A stretch of DNA of 64,000 bases from Cryptomeria japonica (GCF_030272615.1 NC_081410.1:569119152-569183151); one strand, 5' to 3'. Positions 1 through 12,222 are shown, numbered from the stretch's first letter. Notes: generated from the sequence alone by a model not told the origin. Translations and numbers: made by a program.

Positions 1-3
1 ACC

Positions 4-1529
4 TTAGATGTCGACCTTATTCTTTGTGTTGGCTCTGGTCCTCCTTTCATGACCCTTCTTGTTCACCTTCTCTTTATCACCTTCCTTCTCTGCATTGTTC
101 TCGTACCTGTTGATAAAGATGTTCATGTTGTCCACCGAAGATTTAAGAATTTGGAAATTTTGATCAGCAAGTTGCTTGACATTGTGCTCCAGCTTGTCAA
201 TTCTGTTGCCAAAATCTTTCAGTTTGTTGTCCATTTCCTTTCTATCTCCCATCTCATTGACCTTTTTCTCTATGGCTAAGATTTTTCCAACCATACATTC
301 AATAGCTTGTGCATTATGCAGAATGGCCACTAACTCTTTAACATGATTTGCCAAGGGCTTGTCACCAACTGTAATTCTTGCCATGGCCTGTGTATCTATT
401 TTCAAACTATTAATATCCTTCACCAAAGTAGTGATGGTCTCACAAAAATCCTTAATGGTATCTTTGTCACCACTATCACTTTGACACCCTTTTTCCTCGT
501 TATGCAGTCTAGTGGTTCTCATGGTCTCCACAGTTTCAAATTATCTTTAACCGGGTTACCCTCCCCTTCTTTGTCTTGACTATCAATCCTCTTATTATCA
601 TCATCCTCCTCCTCAAAATCAACCAGAACATAATTGAGATCAGAATTGCTACCCTTTTTAGTGTTCTTTTTCTGAGCCTTCTTTCTAGAGGCTTTTCCTT
701 TCCTCTTTTTAACAGGTTTTTCCTCAAGGGAATCAGTTTCAGAGTCCAACATTTCAGATTCCACAATAATCCTCCTCTTCTTAGCCCTAATCCTCCCTTT
801 TTTTCTAGTTTCTTCTGACTCTCCCTCGGTCTCAGAATCAAAGTTGAAACCACTATCCTTACTTTTCGTAGTCTCATCTTTGGCATTTTTGCCTTTAATA
901 GGCTTTTCAATGCACTTCCCCTTTAGCATTTTATAAACCAAGACCATGAGCCCTTGGTGGAGGGCATGATCGCCTTTAGGGTCCTTCTGGATCTCCTTTA
1001 TAGTATGATCCATTGAACAAGCCAGGTAATAGGGAAGGCTAACTCTTTCACCATGATGGAAATGGTTAAGAAGGATGAAGTGATGCCCATAAGCCATGGT
1101 AAACCTACCATCTAAGGTAATATATTCAATAGAAGCAAATAAGACAAACCTCCATGGCCTACAAATTCTCTTCGGGGAGTGGTAGGAGTTGTCAATTTTG
1201 ATCATCTTTCTTCTCTCACCATCTGTAACAGGAAACTTGTCTGCACCCTTATCTAATATCCCTCTATCCTTGTAAAATTTCATACCCTCGGTAGTCATCC
1301 GCATGGCCTCAACGATAACCTCTTCGTCTACATTCATCATATGTGATCCAATCAGAACTTTTCCATTTTTTCAGTTCTTGATGAAGTAGCTGGTAATTGT
1401 GGGGTCCTTCCCATTTAGTCATTCCATGAAAACATTGAGCCCCCCCTGCTGAAGGATACTCCAGACTTCTTCGTTCTTTCTCCATTCAGAGTAGGATGCA
1501 GGTTCAAATCTCTTCTTGTTTCCTCCCAT
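4..1529 (-). pseudogene. gag-like / unknown repeated ORF, copy 1 (broken)
   Basis: A minus-strand coding sequence reads from an ATG at 1529-1527 (MGGNKKRF) to a TAA at 6-4. It is broken by two in-frame TGA codons (1421-1419 and 1373-1371), both where tryptophan would fit, and by a frameshift near 525. The first part (about 230 residues) is a globular region containing RPWRFVLF, LDGRF and HALHQGL. The middle is acidic and lysine-rich. The last 175 residues, read in the shifted frame, look like a coiled coil (KILAIEKKVNEMG onward) with a basic tail. I see no zinc knuckle, protease or polymerase motif. I do not know its function; a repeated, TE-borne gag-like ORF is my best guess. It lies just downstream of the LINE on the same strand, and the spacing could be accidental. 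Confidence 0.55.
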
Positions 1530-1852
1530 TTTTCTAGCACCTTCCTTGCAATGCCTTCTCTCATTTCGATAACTTTTCCTCTGGTTTTTGTGGTTATTCT
1601 GTAAGAGTGCCCATAATCTATGCCGAATAATGATGATATGACACCTGTTTAATAGCTCATTATCTTCAAGCAAGCCATGCATCGAAAAAGGCGGAAAGGT
1701 CATTAGAAATAATGATTAAAAGTACCACGATGCCTTGTATAGCTTCGGTCCCGATTGAGCAAGGATTTCATTTCACTTGCAATCTCCTTTTCACCATAAC
1801 TAGTGTTGATGTCTCTCGATTGGCAAGCCAGGTTGGCTGCCCAATCAGCACA

Positions 1853-2943
1853 GGGTGAACTCACAATAATGGTTCCCACTTTTTTGCAACTTTTGACACT
1901 GAGATGAACAATTTTAAAATAATCTTCAACTTCCGACAACTATAACTTTTAAACTATTAAGAATTTGAAGATGATGTAATTTAGTGATTTGTAGAATTTT
2001 GTCTGTAGATTCTATATATATTTTTTCAAATTTGTTTGAAGGACTTTTTTTTAATTTTTCCATCTCCCTCGAAAAGTAGTTTTTTACAACAAACTACATT
2101 TTTTAAGAGTTGTGCCTCCCGAAACGCATAAATTTTTTTCTAAAAATGATAAAAACTCAATTCTTTCGAATTTTGGTTTGTAACATCAATATCCAAGGCT
2201 TGCAGTTGGTTTGATAGTGATATGTTCAATATTTTTCATTTTATTAAGTTTTGAAGTTGGACTAGTCATAATTCAGACATAGGTTTGCGTTTGAAAACAT
2301 AACTTATTCTATATATATCGAAATTCAATTTTTTTTTTTTTGTTAGAAAGAAGACATCAATACCCAGGGCTTAGATATTTTTCAAAATTTTTTTGAATTA
2401 GTTTCCTATTTTTCCCAATACGTTGAACAGAGAAGTTCATGTTCGGTGAAAAACCTATATTTGGTAAAATTAAAAAAACAAGTTCATAATAAACTCAATA
2501 TGTAATAAAATTATATTCATTGGGAAGCTTGCTTCGAGGACTATATTACTAAATTTTGGGTTGTCAAGATCATTCCATTTGAGCCTTCAACCAGAGGTTT
2601 CAAGGCCAAAAATCTGCAAAAAAATGTAGAAATCTTCAGAGAAGTGTTAAAAAAGGGGTTTGAACGAAGGGGGATTCGAGCGAATCCCCCATTTTTAGGG
2701 GGGTTCGAATGAAGGGGGGTTCAATCGAACCCCCGCGCTATAACTGAAAAACAACATAAACGGGCATTAAAGGTGCTTCACTCGAAAGATGGGGTTCAAG
2801 CAAAATGGGGTCTTCTCTCGAACCGCAAAGGGTATTCCGTTCAAACACCCCCACTTCTCTCGATCTCCTCGTAAACAAAATTTTCCACTTTCGTCAATTT
2901 CCTTTGTTGGCAAAAGTGGGAACTAGCTTTGTGAGTTCACCCC
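1853..2943. mobile_element. Non-autonomous TIR DNA transposon nested in the LINE
   Basis: The two ends are inverted copies of each other. The left end starts GGGTGAACTCACAA, and the reverse complement of the right end starts the same way. After a variable 5-nt spacer both continue GTTCCCACTTTT, giving terminal inverted repeats of about 35 bp. The element is flanked by ACA on both sides (1850-1852 and 2944-2946), a 3-bp target-site duplication. Removing the element and one ACA restores the LINE RNase H frame exactly, with the shared codon encoding cysteine. The interior is AT-rich with G-rich hairpins and encodes no transposase. A 3-bp duplication with a G-rich terminus is closest to PIF/Harbinger among families I know, but the TIR is not diagnostic, so I leave it unclassified. 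Confidence 0.85.
2660..2740. repeat. GGGGTTCGA-type hairpins inside the TIR element
   Basis: Two G/C-rich palindromes stand out in AT-rich DNA. One at about 2667-2688 has arms GGGGGATTCG and CGAATCCCCC around a 2-nt loop. The second at about 2714-2734 has arms GGGGGTTC and GAACCCCC. Variants of the same G-run plus TTCGAA word recur up to about 2860. Role unknown. Confidence 0.6.
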
Positions 2944-4989
2944 ACAAGAGTTGGCCTCCCTATAAACATGTGTAAAAACACACATTTCAAACTCTTTGCT
3001 GATTTTCCTTGTTGCTTTAATAGCATTACTAATCGACCATGACGGCAGGAATTTCATATTTAAACAATTGATAATGTTTAAGGAGTCTCCTTCACACCAA
3101 ACTTTAGTGCATTTGGCTTCTTTGGCAAGGATAATCCTATGATAAGCCGCCATGGCTTCGGCAACATGGTTGGTCTGTTTTCCTATAGGAATACATTTTA
3201 TGATTTTACATATTCCCCATTCATCCCTTAGGACCACTCCACATCCTCCAACCCCCGGGTTTCCCTTAGAGGCCCCATCAAAATTGATTTTCATCCATCC
3301 CCTAGGTGGGCTGGTCCATATCACTCCCTCTCTAGGTTTACTCTGGATACTCTCTTGAGCTTTTAATCTCCATTTTTTATAGACAAATTGATCCTCCTTA
3401 GTGTTAGGATTATCAATACCACCTATAATATTCATATTTTCCACTATGCTTCTTCTTATTTTTTCAAACACAATGTTAGCCTTAGTATACTTTTCTCTGA
3501 AAATCCTATCATTTCTCTCTTTCTATATACCCCAGCACATGTGTGGTAAAGCAATTCTCCATAGCAAGGTAGTAGTTATATTTTTTGAAGGATGATGCCA
3601 TGACTTGAAAATCTCCTGAATCGAGTTGGGGAAGCTCCAACTGATATTGAATTGATCCAGACAACTTCCCCAAACATTAGGTGAGAAGGGGCAATGAAAG
3701 AGAATATGATTTATTGTCTCCTCATTCATCTTATAGAGTGTACAGAAACTTGGTATGCTGATACCTCTTTTTCTTATATTCTATGTTGTAAGAATTTTGT
3801 CTTGGAGGGCTATCCAAAAGAAAATGTTGATCTTGGGGGTAAGGCCTTTCACCCATTCTTTAGCTCAACAAGGACTTTCCATGTTATTGTACTGTTGATG
3901 ATAAAGAGATGCCACAGTAAAAGTACCACTAGCAGTGAGTTTCCAAATTAACTGGTCTTCTTCTTCAATCCTCACCATTGAGTTCATGACTTTGTTCAAA
4001 CTACCCAAAGACTGATCCACTTGAGATAAGTCTTTCCACTGTCCATCTTTCCAATAATCCTCCACCTTGGTTCCAAATCTTTCCTTGCATTGGTTTTGAT
4101 ATCTGTTCCACTCAAGGTTTTCATTTAATGGTATCTCCATAAGACAAGGATCCTCCCAGAACTGAATAAGATTCCCTTTCCCCAACTTCCATTTTGTACC
4201 TTTGATAATTAAGTCTCTAGTCCTAGAGATATTTTTCCAAATATTGGATCCAATTGGGATAATCTCCGCTTTGAGGAAACTTTGAAGATTTGGACATTGG
4301 TTTTTATATTTGTTGTCCCATATTTTTTTCCACTCTCCTTGATTTCTATATCCTCTCCAAATCTGCTTAGCCATAAGGTATTCATTTATGTCTCTTATTC
4401 TTCTAAGGCCCAGACCGCCTTTATTCATAGGCTTATAGACCTTCTCCCAAGCAATTAAGTTCATTCTCTTCTTGTCCTCAACCCCTGTCCATAAAAAGGA
4501 TCTCTATATTTTTTCAATGGCCTCAGCATACTTAGTAGGAATCTTGAACAGACTAATGGCATAGAGAGGGATACTTTGAAGAGTGGTTTTTAGCATTTGA
4601 ACCTTACCTGCTTGACTAAGTAGAGCTCCCTTCCATCCAGACAACTTTTTATGGAATTTATCCACCAAGGCTCCCCAAAAGGTATCTGAAGGATCTTGAC
4701 CTAAAGGGAGCCCCAAATAGGAGGCATGCAAGCTACCAATTTGGCCACCCAGAATGTTGCTAATTTTAATCCTCCTTCTCTCCGAGGTATTGATAAAATA
4801 AACAAATCTTTTAGACCAGTTTATAAGCTGACCAGTAGCCTCTCCATACATATCCAAAGCTTTTTTTAGTCTTCTAGCATCCTTCACAGTGGCTTTTTCC
4901 ATTATTATAGAATCATCAACATGATATACTACAACTCATGCCAATATTATTGGATTATTAAACTTGTTGAATTTTAGACTCACACACTT

Positions 4990-5350
4990 TGAACTTGCAT
5001 CTCTTTAATCTGATGAATCTTTGAACTTTGAATTTGAACCTCTAAAATTGAACCTGCAAACCTTGAACCTGCGAACCTTGAACCTTGAACCTTGAACATG
5101 TGGGGATCAATTAGAAGGTTCAAAATTATAGACTTTGCAATATGCTTCATTTATCACATTGTCTTCATATTTAGATGTGCGTTGAACCTTTGAACCTTGA
5201 CCTTGAACCTATGGGGTTTAATCAGAAGGTTTAAAAACATAGACTGTGCCCATAGTATGCTTCATTGATCACTTTGCCTTTCCATTCTCCCGCATGTTGA
5301 ACCTTTGAACCTTGAAATTTGAACTTTGAAAAGGTTCAAAAGTTAAAGTT
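4990..5350. repeat. CTTGAAC / GAACCTT minisatellite-like array
   Basis: The 7-mer CTTGAAC and its variants recur many times. Within it, a segment of about 110 bp is duplicated: GGGGATCAATTAGAAGG at about 5102 and GGGGTTTAATCAGAAGG at about 5213 are both followed by a similar 'atag act...gc ttcatt...atcac' stretch and then GTTGAACCTTTGAACCTTG. Simple-sequence expansion plus one segmental tandem copy. There is no coding evidence. Confidence 0.7.
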
Positions 5351-5460
5351 CAATGACAAAAATTATAAAGACCTTAAGCTCATAAAACTAAAGCTACTAT
5401 ACAACTCACTCTGGTTGAACTCGAACTTTGAACTTTGCAAAGGTTCAACCGACAGGTTTA

Positions 5461-7517
5461 GTTCCAACAAAACTTCAATAAGACAAAAAACAAGACTTAC
5501 ACAAGCCCTGACTAAATGAACACTCCTTATTTTGAGGACGAGAGAGACATAGTGCAAGAGAAAATATGGAGGGTAACGCAACTCATTCAAACAACCATTC
5601 TCATTCCTAACATTAAAAGATAATAATAGTTTCCCACTATTCTATTTATATTTTTTACTTTTCTATGTGCTATTTGAAAATGATTTAATTATGCAGCAAA
5701 AAGAGACACTTAAACCACATAACAATTTAAATAACCTTTTTAAATTTTTTATTATAAGTAAGGGGCCATTGCCAATATTTTGTATTAAATATATTAAAAT
5801 ATTAAAAATATGTTTTAAAAAGTCTGAAAAAGTGAAAATGAAGCTAGAGACCAAATCAAACAAGTCCATCTAGGCTTCATAGTCAAATACCCACCCAGAG
5901 TAGGAGAAGCTAAAACCAATTGAGTAGTTTAAGAATTACATTTTTGAGTTTAAGGAAAATAATAGAGAACCCTAATCACCAACCTAAAATGCTAATGAAG
6001 ATAAACTAGAAGACAAAACACCTAAATTAGGGAGCTCAGAATGAAGAGAAGAAAGACAGAAACCCATAGTTTGAAGTAGAGGAAGGAGTTTCCATTGCTT
6101 TTCCTAGAGGGACCCTTCTACTATTAGAGGAAACATTATGAGAAAACCAGAGGAGATGAGCACGAGGGAAGAAAACCGATTCATCTAGAGGCTCAAGCCT
6201 TAATTACATCACAATTTCTTCAAGCTCTGTCACCTAGGTATTTATTCTTTCTTCATAAATACACAAAGGAATACCATCATCTTCCATGTATTATATTATC
6301 CATCCTGTATCTTCAATCTTGATAAATTAGAAGATATTCCATAGAAAATTTGTATTTTCCTTGATCCCAAATTTTCTAGCCCAGAATGGCTTCTCATCCT
6401 CGATGCAGAGAATGGGAAAACAGGAGGGCATTTCCCAATCCTTATTATGACCACAAAGTCAATTAGGAGTGGAATTGTCAGATTCTCATCAATATTTCTC
6501 ATGAGTCTGCTCAAGTGCCCCAACAATCCCTCCTTGAAGACTTTCCTGTAGAGGGCCACTATCTTATCCTTAGATAGTCTCATGTGAAGGAGAGTCACCA
6601 CAAAGACCATCCCAAATCCACTATGTATTTGCAGTCGGTCCTAAAAAACTATAATTGAAGAAACCTTTTGATAGCCCTAACTATCATAGGATGAGACAAA
6701 TTCATCACTTCCTGTAGATGTCTATCTTTAATTTCTCCCGAAAATGCCATTTACCTCTTAAAGGCAGCCAAACAAATAGGGGAATTCATCCCACCCTCTG
6801 CTTGATAAGGACCCAAATCAAGCAACCTACAAACTATATTCAAAACTTCTAAGCAGAGAGTTTTTTAGTGGCGAATCTTTGCCAATTGGCAAATTCCACA
6901 GATTTTTTTGGAGGAAATGGCGAATAGTCTGGGGCAACATAGTGGTCAAATCGCTCAGAATTTCAAGGTTAATGGTACACTATATTCTGGCTTCGCCATT
7001 GACCACACACTGTTCGATGTGCATGCCCATAATATTCACCTGGAATCACTCAGACGTGGGTATTAGATCACCTTCGTTATTCGCCAGAAATAGTAAAATG
7101 ACCATGTACCCAAGACCTAATTCACCAACGGTAAATTAAATGTTCATTGCATGCATCGGCCAAATTCGCCAATATCAATTAAAACATTATAAGCATTCAA
7201 GGACCCATTTTGCCTCGCTTAAATAAGATTCATTTTGAAATGCTTGCGCAATTTTCCAAAAATGCAATCATGGATTGATATAAATACACTCTTTCTTACA
7301 ATTTGTTCATATCTCATTACTAAATTTGGGAGCTCTCAATTCACATTCCACAATTTGAGTTGGAACGTCGAAGTTCATTATAGGGAAAAGGACCAGAGTT
7401 ACAATCCTGCAACACAGGCCCAGGCATTCCTGATTCAGAGAATTAAGAAGGCGTAAAGGTGAGCAATCATTTCTTCATACTTGATAGTATTAGTTTTAAC
7501 TTTTAATTTGTAGTGAG
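5461..7517. other. Spacer without recognisable gene
   Basis: This is AT-rich sequence with only short chance frames. The longest, 104 codons on the minus strand at 6296-6610, has no motif I recognise and no usable context. Between about 6860 and 7210 the words GCGAAT, TTCGCC and GCCAAT recur, similar in style to the 41-bp array at 26.2 kb, but I cannot align them as copies by eye. Confidence 0.5.
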
Positions 7518-10333
7518 ATGTCAAGACTCAAGATGTCACAGTCAGACATGGGTGAGACTCCTTAGGGTGGTGAAGGGATTGAGATGTTAGACAAGGGTGA
7601 GACTGAGACTCCTCAGGGTGGTCAAGGGATTGGGATGTCAAACAAGGGTAAGACTCCTTAGGTTGGTGAAATTGAAGGGATTGGGAGGCCATCAAAATGC
7701 CCAAAACTTAAACTTAAAGATACTACCATAAAACCTTTCTTTGGAATTGGTAAATTTTTTGGTCCATTAACTTCTACAGTTGAAGAAGCCATTCACAGTA
7801 GCTCACCACCACCACAAGGTGGGATTGTCATTGAGTTAAATACATCATATGAGGATGACAATACCGACATGGTAGAAGATGTTCTAAGGGATACACACAA
7901 TGAGATAATTCACTCAGATACAAATCTAGTTCTAAAGATAATGTTAGTAGGAAGAAAAGAAAAAGGAAATTAAACTAGGGTGAGAGTGGGAGATGACAAG
8001 GAATTTTAAGATTGATTGGGTAGAAAAGTACCCATTCATTGAACCAGTCCCAAACAATGATGAACAACCAACAGAATGCAGGTGTAAGATTTGTAGCTAG
8101 AAAACTAAAAGAGAGAAGAAGATGCAGCTAAAGCTTGACACCATAGAAAAGCATATTGGTAAGGTTTATGAAAAAATGATCATAGATAGAAAGGAAACAC
8201 CAGTTGTAAGATGGAAATTAAAGGAAGAATGTCTTCATGTTAAGTATGCCGCAGAATATGAAGAGCATAACCACAAAATGACACTGATTGGTAATAGTGG
8301 ATTTGGAAATATAATCAAGGTTGGGCTTGAACATGCAGCGAAAGATGCAAACCTAGCAAAGAATGTTTAGATGAGTGTTATTTTTCATATTCTGTCGAGA
8401 GGGTGTCCTATGAAAAATATCCTAGAATATAGTAATCTATTATCTTTTTTGAATGTTCCTCACTATCATATGTCACATTGGTCAATAAACCCTATATGGG
8501 AAATGGCAAACTGTCTCGCTGAGGTGGAAAAGAAAAATTTACAAGAGAGTGTAAAAGAGTCAAATTTCATTTCATTATCCATAGACAAAGTTACTATGGT
8601 AGATAACACTGCTTGGGTTTGTATGCATGTGTATACCATAAAAGAACACATCCACCGAGCTCATCTACTCTGTGTTTGTAAAATGAGGGGCAATTCAATA
8701 GCAGAAAATTTATATTTGGAAGTTAAGAAATCTTTGAATGAAATTGCTAGTATGGATTACTTGATGATTGCCAAGAGGTTTATGTGTGTTGGAGCTGATG
8801 GAGCTTTAGTAATGCAAGGTCAAAGGACCGGTCTTTGCGTAAGATTACAAACTAGTATTGTACCATACATGGTTGGAATTCACTACATGGCCCATCGAAT
8901 TCATTTAGCATATAGAATTGTAAGCAATTTCCCTATAGTGTAAAAAGTTGAAGATCTGGTCCACGAGCTCCACTCATACTTCTGTCGAAGTCATAAATGT
9001 TTTACAGAATTTTAGATTTTTGTTGTGGGAGTAACAACAGGAAACAAGCTTCTAAGGGATGTTGAGACCAGATGGATCTCCTTGCATGGACCAGTGGAAC
9101 GAGTTCTAACAAAATATCAATCCTTGATCGGACTAATGTATGAGCAACGCCTCATAGTAGAGAAAGCTCCTGATCTCTTACATAAGTTAAGTGATATACA
9201 GACTCTGTTAACTTTATCTAGTCTTCTTCCCATGTTGGATTCAATGAACAAACTTGTTAAGAAATCCCAAGACAGAACTATGTATATCAATGAGTATAGC
9301 ACTCTACGTAAAATGACATGCTTGAGCCTGGATGGTCTATATTCAGATCTAACAGGGCGAAGCCCAAATGTTTTTAGGTGGTAGATAATTACAGATTTGA
9401 ATCATGCTAGAATTTTTTTACATTTCAATACAAAAAATGAGTTGTGTCTTTGTAAAAGGATTTCAGATACCAAAGCACCAATCTAAGATGAGCAAGCAAG
9501 GCAGAGCACTACCAGTTAAAAAGGAAGATTTTGACAGGATTGTTAAATCTGTTAGTGATAATTTGAGGTCTATTGCATATGAACTTTCAACTAAGATTCA
9601 TGAAAGATTCCCTCGAGAAGAAAAACTTGAAGCCATGGGTTGTGTGTATCCTCAATTTTGGCATTAAATTAAAGATAATCCAAATGATACAAATGTGTTT
9701 CATAAAAACTAGAGGAATTGATATTGACATTTTCAAAAGATGCATATTGCAATGGACAACCAATAGCAGGAATTTTAAATTCAGGTCATCTTAAAAAACA
9801 ATTTAAACGCTTTGCATTGACTATAGTTGATTGACTTGGAGAATCCATTTGAACCTGGATCAATTACAAGGCTTTGGAAAAGGATAGATCAAAATGAAGT
9901 ATTGTGTATTGCAATACCAGAATATTTGAAACTTGTTGATTTATGTCAAACAATGATATTGGGGTCGGTGGAAGATGAGAGAGTTTTAAGTGCATTAGGG
10001 CTTTTGAAATCAAAGATCAAAAACAAATTAGACAAAAATTTGGAAACTTGCTTGAGGTTGTTTGTAACTTAGTATAATGTTAGAGATTCTCCATATGATA
10101 GGGCACTGGCAATCTGGAATTCCATGCGTGAAAGATGAGGGTTGTGCAATACTTTAAAAGCTGGTGGTGCTACTACTAGTGATAGTGCTGAGACAAATGA
10201 TGGATCACAGACTCAGAGTCAACATGAAGACGAAGAAATTTTTGAATACCCGACTCAGAATGAAGATGAACCTATTAGTACTAGTCAGTTTCCGGATCTT
10301 GAGTCCATTTGGGATAAAGAAGCCTCAGACTGA
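7518..10333 (+). pseudogene. hAT-like transposase relic (ZNF862-like / TTF zinc-finger group)
   Basis: A decayed transposase. The N-terminal leader (from ATG 7518) carries repeats of a GGxGIxM...KGET unit. The main frame starts about 7993, with a zinc-finger-like segment (ECRCKICS ... LDTIEKHIGK). A catalytic-core-like block follows (FISLSIDK; CVGADGALVMQGQRTG; HYMAHRIHLA; ETRWISLHGP). After a frameshift near 9390 the C-terminal dimerisation-like segment appears (ILGSVEDERVLSALGLLKSKIKN, then LDKNLETCL). From 7993 to 9384 the frame is continuous apart from stops at 8098, 8368, 8941, 9013 and 9382. Nearly every block matches what I know of plant hAT proteins of this group, some of which are domesticated, but this copy cannot be translated. 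I could not find convincing hAT terminal repeats or an 8-bp duplication. Confidence 0.72.
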
Positions 10334-10859
10334 GTCACTGAAGTGAATTAGCTTCAGTTTATAGGTATTTATAATTATACTACAGCTCTTGACTCATCTT
10401 ACAATTTCATTTTGCAATACTATAGTTGTCATTGATGATTTTTGATATTTTATTCCTTGAATTTGTCAATCAGAATGGATACTTATTTCATATTTTTAAT
10501 TGTGAATTTAAATTATTAGTAAACAATTAGAATTTATTTTCTGAATTATTAGTAAATTGGTTCCACATTATATTGAACATGAAATGCAACAATTTGTGTC
10601 ACGAGATCCATAAAATTATTCATATTGCATGACTGTTAGAACCTTTCTATTATTCTAAATTAAATGCTTAACATGATGTTCATGGTGATTAAGGTTTTGT
10701 ATTTTCTTTTTTGTCTTAGTTGGCTAGTAAACTGAAGTTGTCATGCATTGAAAATATGAGTTGTCCTCTCTTTATTTGTCCATGTCAACGTCAAGTGTGG
10801 TCAAACGGTTGGTCAGACAATGAGACATGTTTAATGTTTCATCTCTAACTCACAGATAA
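10334..10859. other. AT-rich spacer after the hAT-like relic
   Basis: No reading frame, repeat or RNA gene is visible. It may be the old 3' untranslated part of the transposase gene. Confidence 0.4.
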
Positions 10860-11960
10860 ATTTCATGTTTAACAATTTAAGTGGCAAGTTAGCGAGTGTT
10901 GGTTTGGGTTTAAATCACGAGGTCTCTAGTTTTTTGGGTGTTAGCATTTTATATTAGCAAGTTGGAGATTGTTAATGAAATTGATTTGGTCGCAAGGTAT
11001 TGAACTGATTTGATGCCATGCATTATAGCCACGAGAGTTAGTTAGTAAGTCATTAATGGTCTGTGTGCCACGCTCGCTTCTATTTATGAAGGTAATTAAC
11101 ATTAAACATCAATTTTTGTTGGTACTCGCTGGGTCGCTGTGGTCAAGAGATAAATAGTTTTGATATTTTATGGTTATTGCTAGCTCGCAGGTCCTTTATC
11201 ATCAATTCAGTTTAAGTCGAGAGCTTGCAAGTACTAGGAGATTTTAGTTGTCGCTACCTCGCAAGATGTTTTGCACTTGACCATTTTATGTTGCGAGGTT
11301 GTGACTAGGTGTGATTTTATATTATCGCAAGGTTGCGAGGTGTTCGCGGTTAAGTCATTTTAATTTATGATCTTGTGATGTGGTTGGTATCGCAGCTTAG
11401 TTGGTTTCATCGCTTGCTTGCAGGTTTTGAAGTTGTTTAGCATTTTATGTTGCGATTTCGCGACAAGAAATTTTTGGTTTGATTTTGTGGTCATCGCATG
11501 CTCCCGGGTTTGTAAGTCTTAGTCAAAAAGTGTTGCGAGCATGCGATGGCAGTTAAGTGTTTTGTTGTCGCGGGGTCACAAGGGTTTAAGTCAATTTAAG
11601 TTTCGAGTTGTGAGCTTGCAATGAAATAAGTTGTTTTGTTAGATTTGTAGTGGTTTCTAGCTCACAGGTAAAGAAATAATATTACAAATGTTGTTGCGAG
11701 GTTGTGACTGAAGGGCTTGATGAAAATCAACAGTTGTCGCTCACTCGCGAGACTTTTTGAGGATTTGTAAAAGGGGTTGCGAGCTTGAGATTAAGAGGAT
11801 TTGTTATCATTTTCGCTAACTCACCGGTTACTTTCCAAATTGTTATAACCGATTGCGAGTGTGCGATGAAAGATGGGGATTGACACATGGACTTGTTTTT
11901 CGGGTTCTGTAAAATTTTTGGATGGCAATCGTCAATCAAATAGAAGGGTATGAATTCAAA
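10860..11960. repeat. TCGC/GCGAG-rich diverged repeat region, copy 1
   Basis: About 1.1 kb in which words such as TCGCTAGCTCGCAAG, GTTGCGAG and CTCGCAGG recur every 50-100 bp, alternating with T-rich stretches like TTTTATGTT. The whole is too diverged to give a clean period. A segment at about 10890-11060 is clearly homologous, in the same orientation, to about 25600-25745: both share TTTTTGGGTGTTAGCATTTT followed by ATTGTTAATGAAA and ATTATAGCC(A/G)CGAGAGTTAGT. It precedes the ORF starting at 12223, as the second copy precedes the broken ORF at 26.6 kb. Confidence 0.65.
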
Positions 11961-12222
11961 TTTCACTCAAGAACTTAATCTTTGAATTAATGCCACAACA
12001 ACTAGTTCATGCAAGTGTGGAAATTAATGAGACTTGAGAGAAGTGACAACGCCCAAATACCATAAATTGCATGATCGAGCTAAGATTTTGTATAATTATA
12101 TTAATGCATTCTATCTTTGAGGTAATCCAGTGATTTGAGCTCTGCAACAACATTGGAGAATTCAGAGTGTTGAGTGTGGGAAAATTTTATAAAATTGGTT
12201 AAGTTTTTCTCCTGCAGCTAAA
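11961..12222. other. Short spacer before the 12,223 ORF
   Basis: No gene or clear promoter is seen. It links the TCGC-rich repeat to the ATG at 12223. Confidence 0.4.

Larger units (their letters stand above)
1703..4932 (-). pseudogene. LINE (non-LTR retrotransposon) ORF2 remnant: RT C-terminus, zf-RVT, RNase H
   Basis: A 5'-truncated plant LINE. In order on the minus strand: the end of the reverse transcriptase, beginning exactly at its catalytic loop (HVDDS near 4930) and continuing through the thumb (YLGLPLG, SGWKG); a linker (GGLGLRRI); a zinc-binding RT-associated region (INHILFHCPFSPNVW, about 3729-3650); and an RNase H domain (MKINFDGASKGNPG, about 3300; AEAMA; CEGDS). From 4902 to 2944 everything is in one frame, with only three stops (4506-4504, 3867-3865, 3525-3523), each explained by a single transition. 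The RNase H then resumes at 1852 after a nested 1,091-bp insertion and ends at 1703. No endonuclease domain remains. The element is dead. Confidence 0.88.

Noticed and set aside
6296-6610. 104-codon minus-strand frame
   Set aside because: No motif, no context, no sign of start or promoter. Left as spacer.
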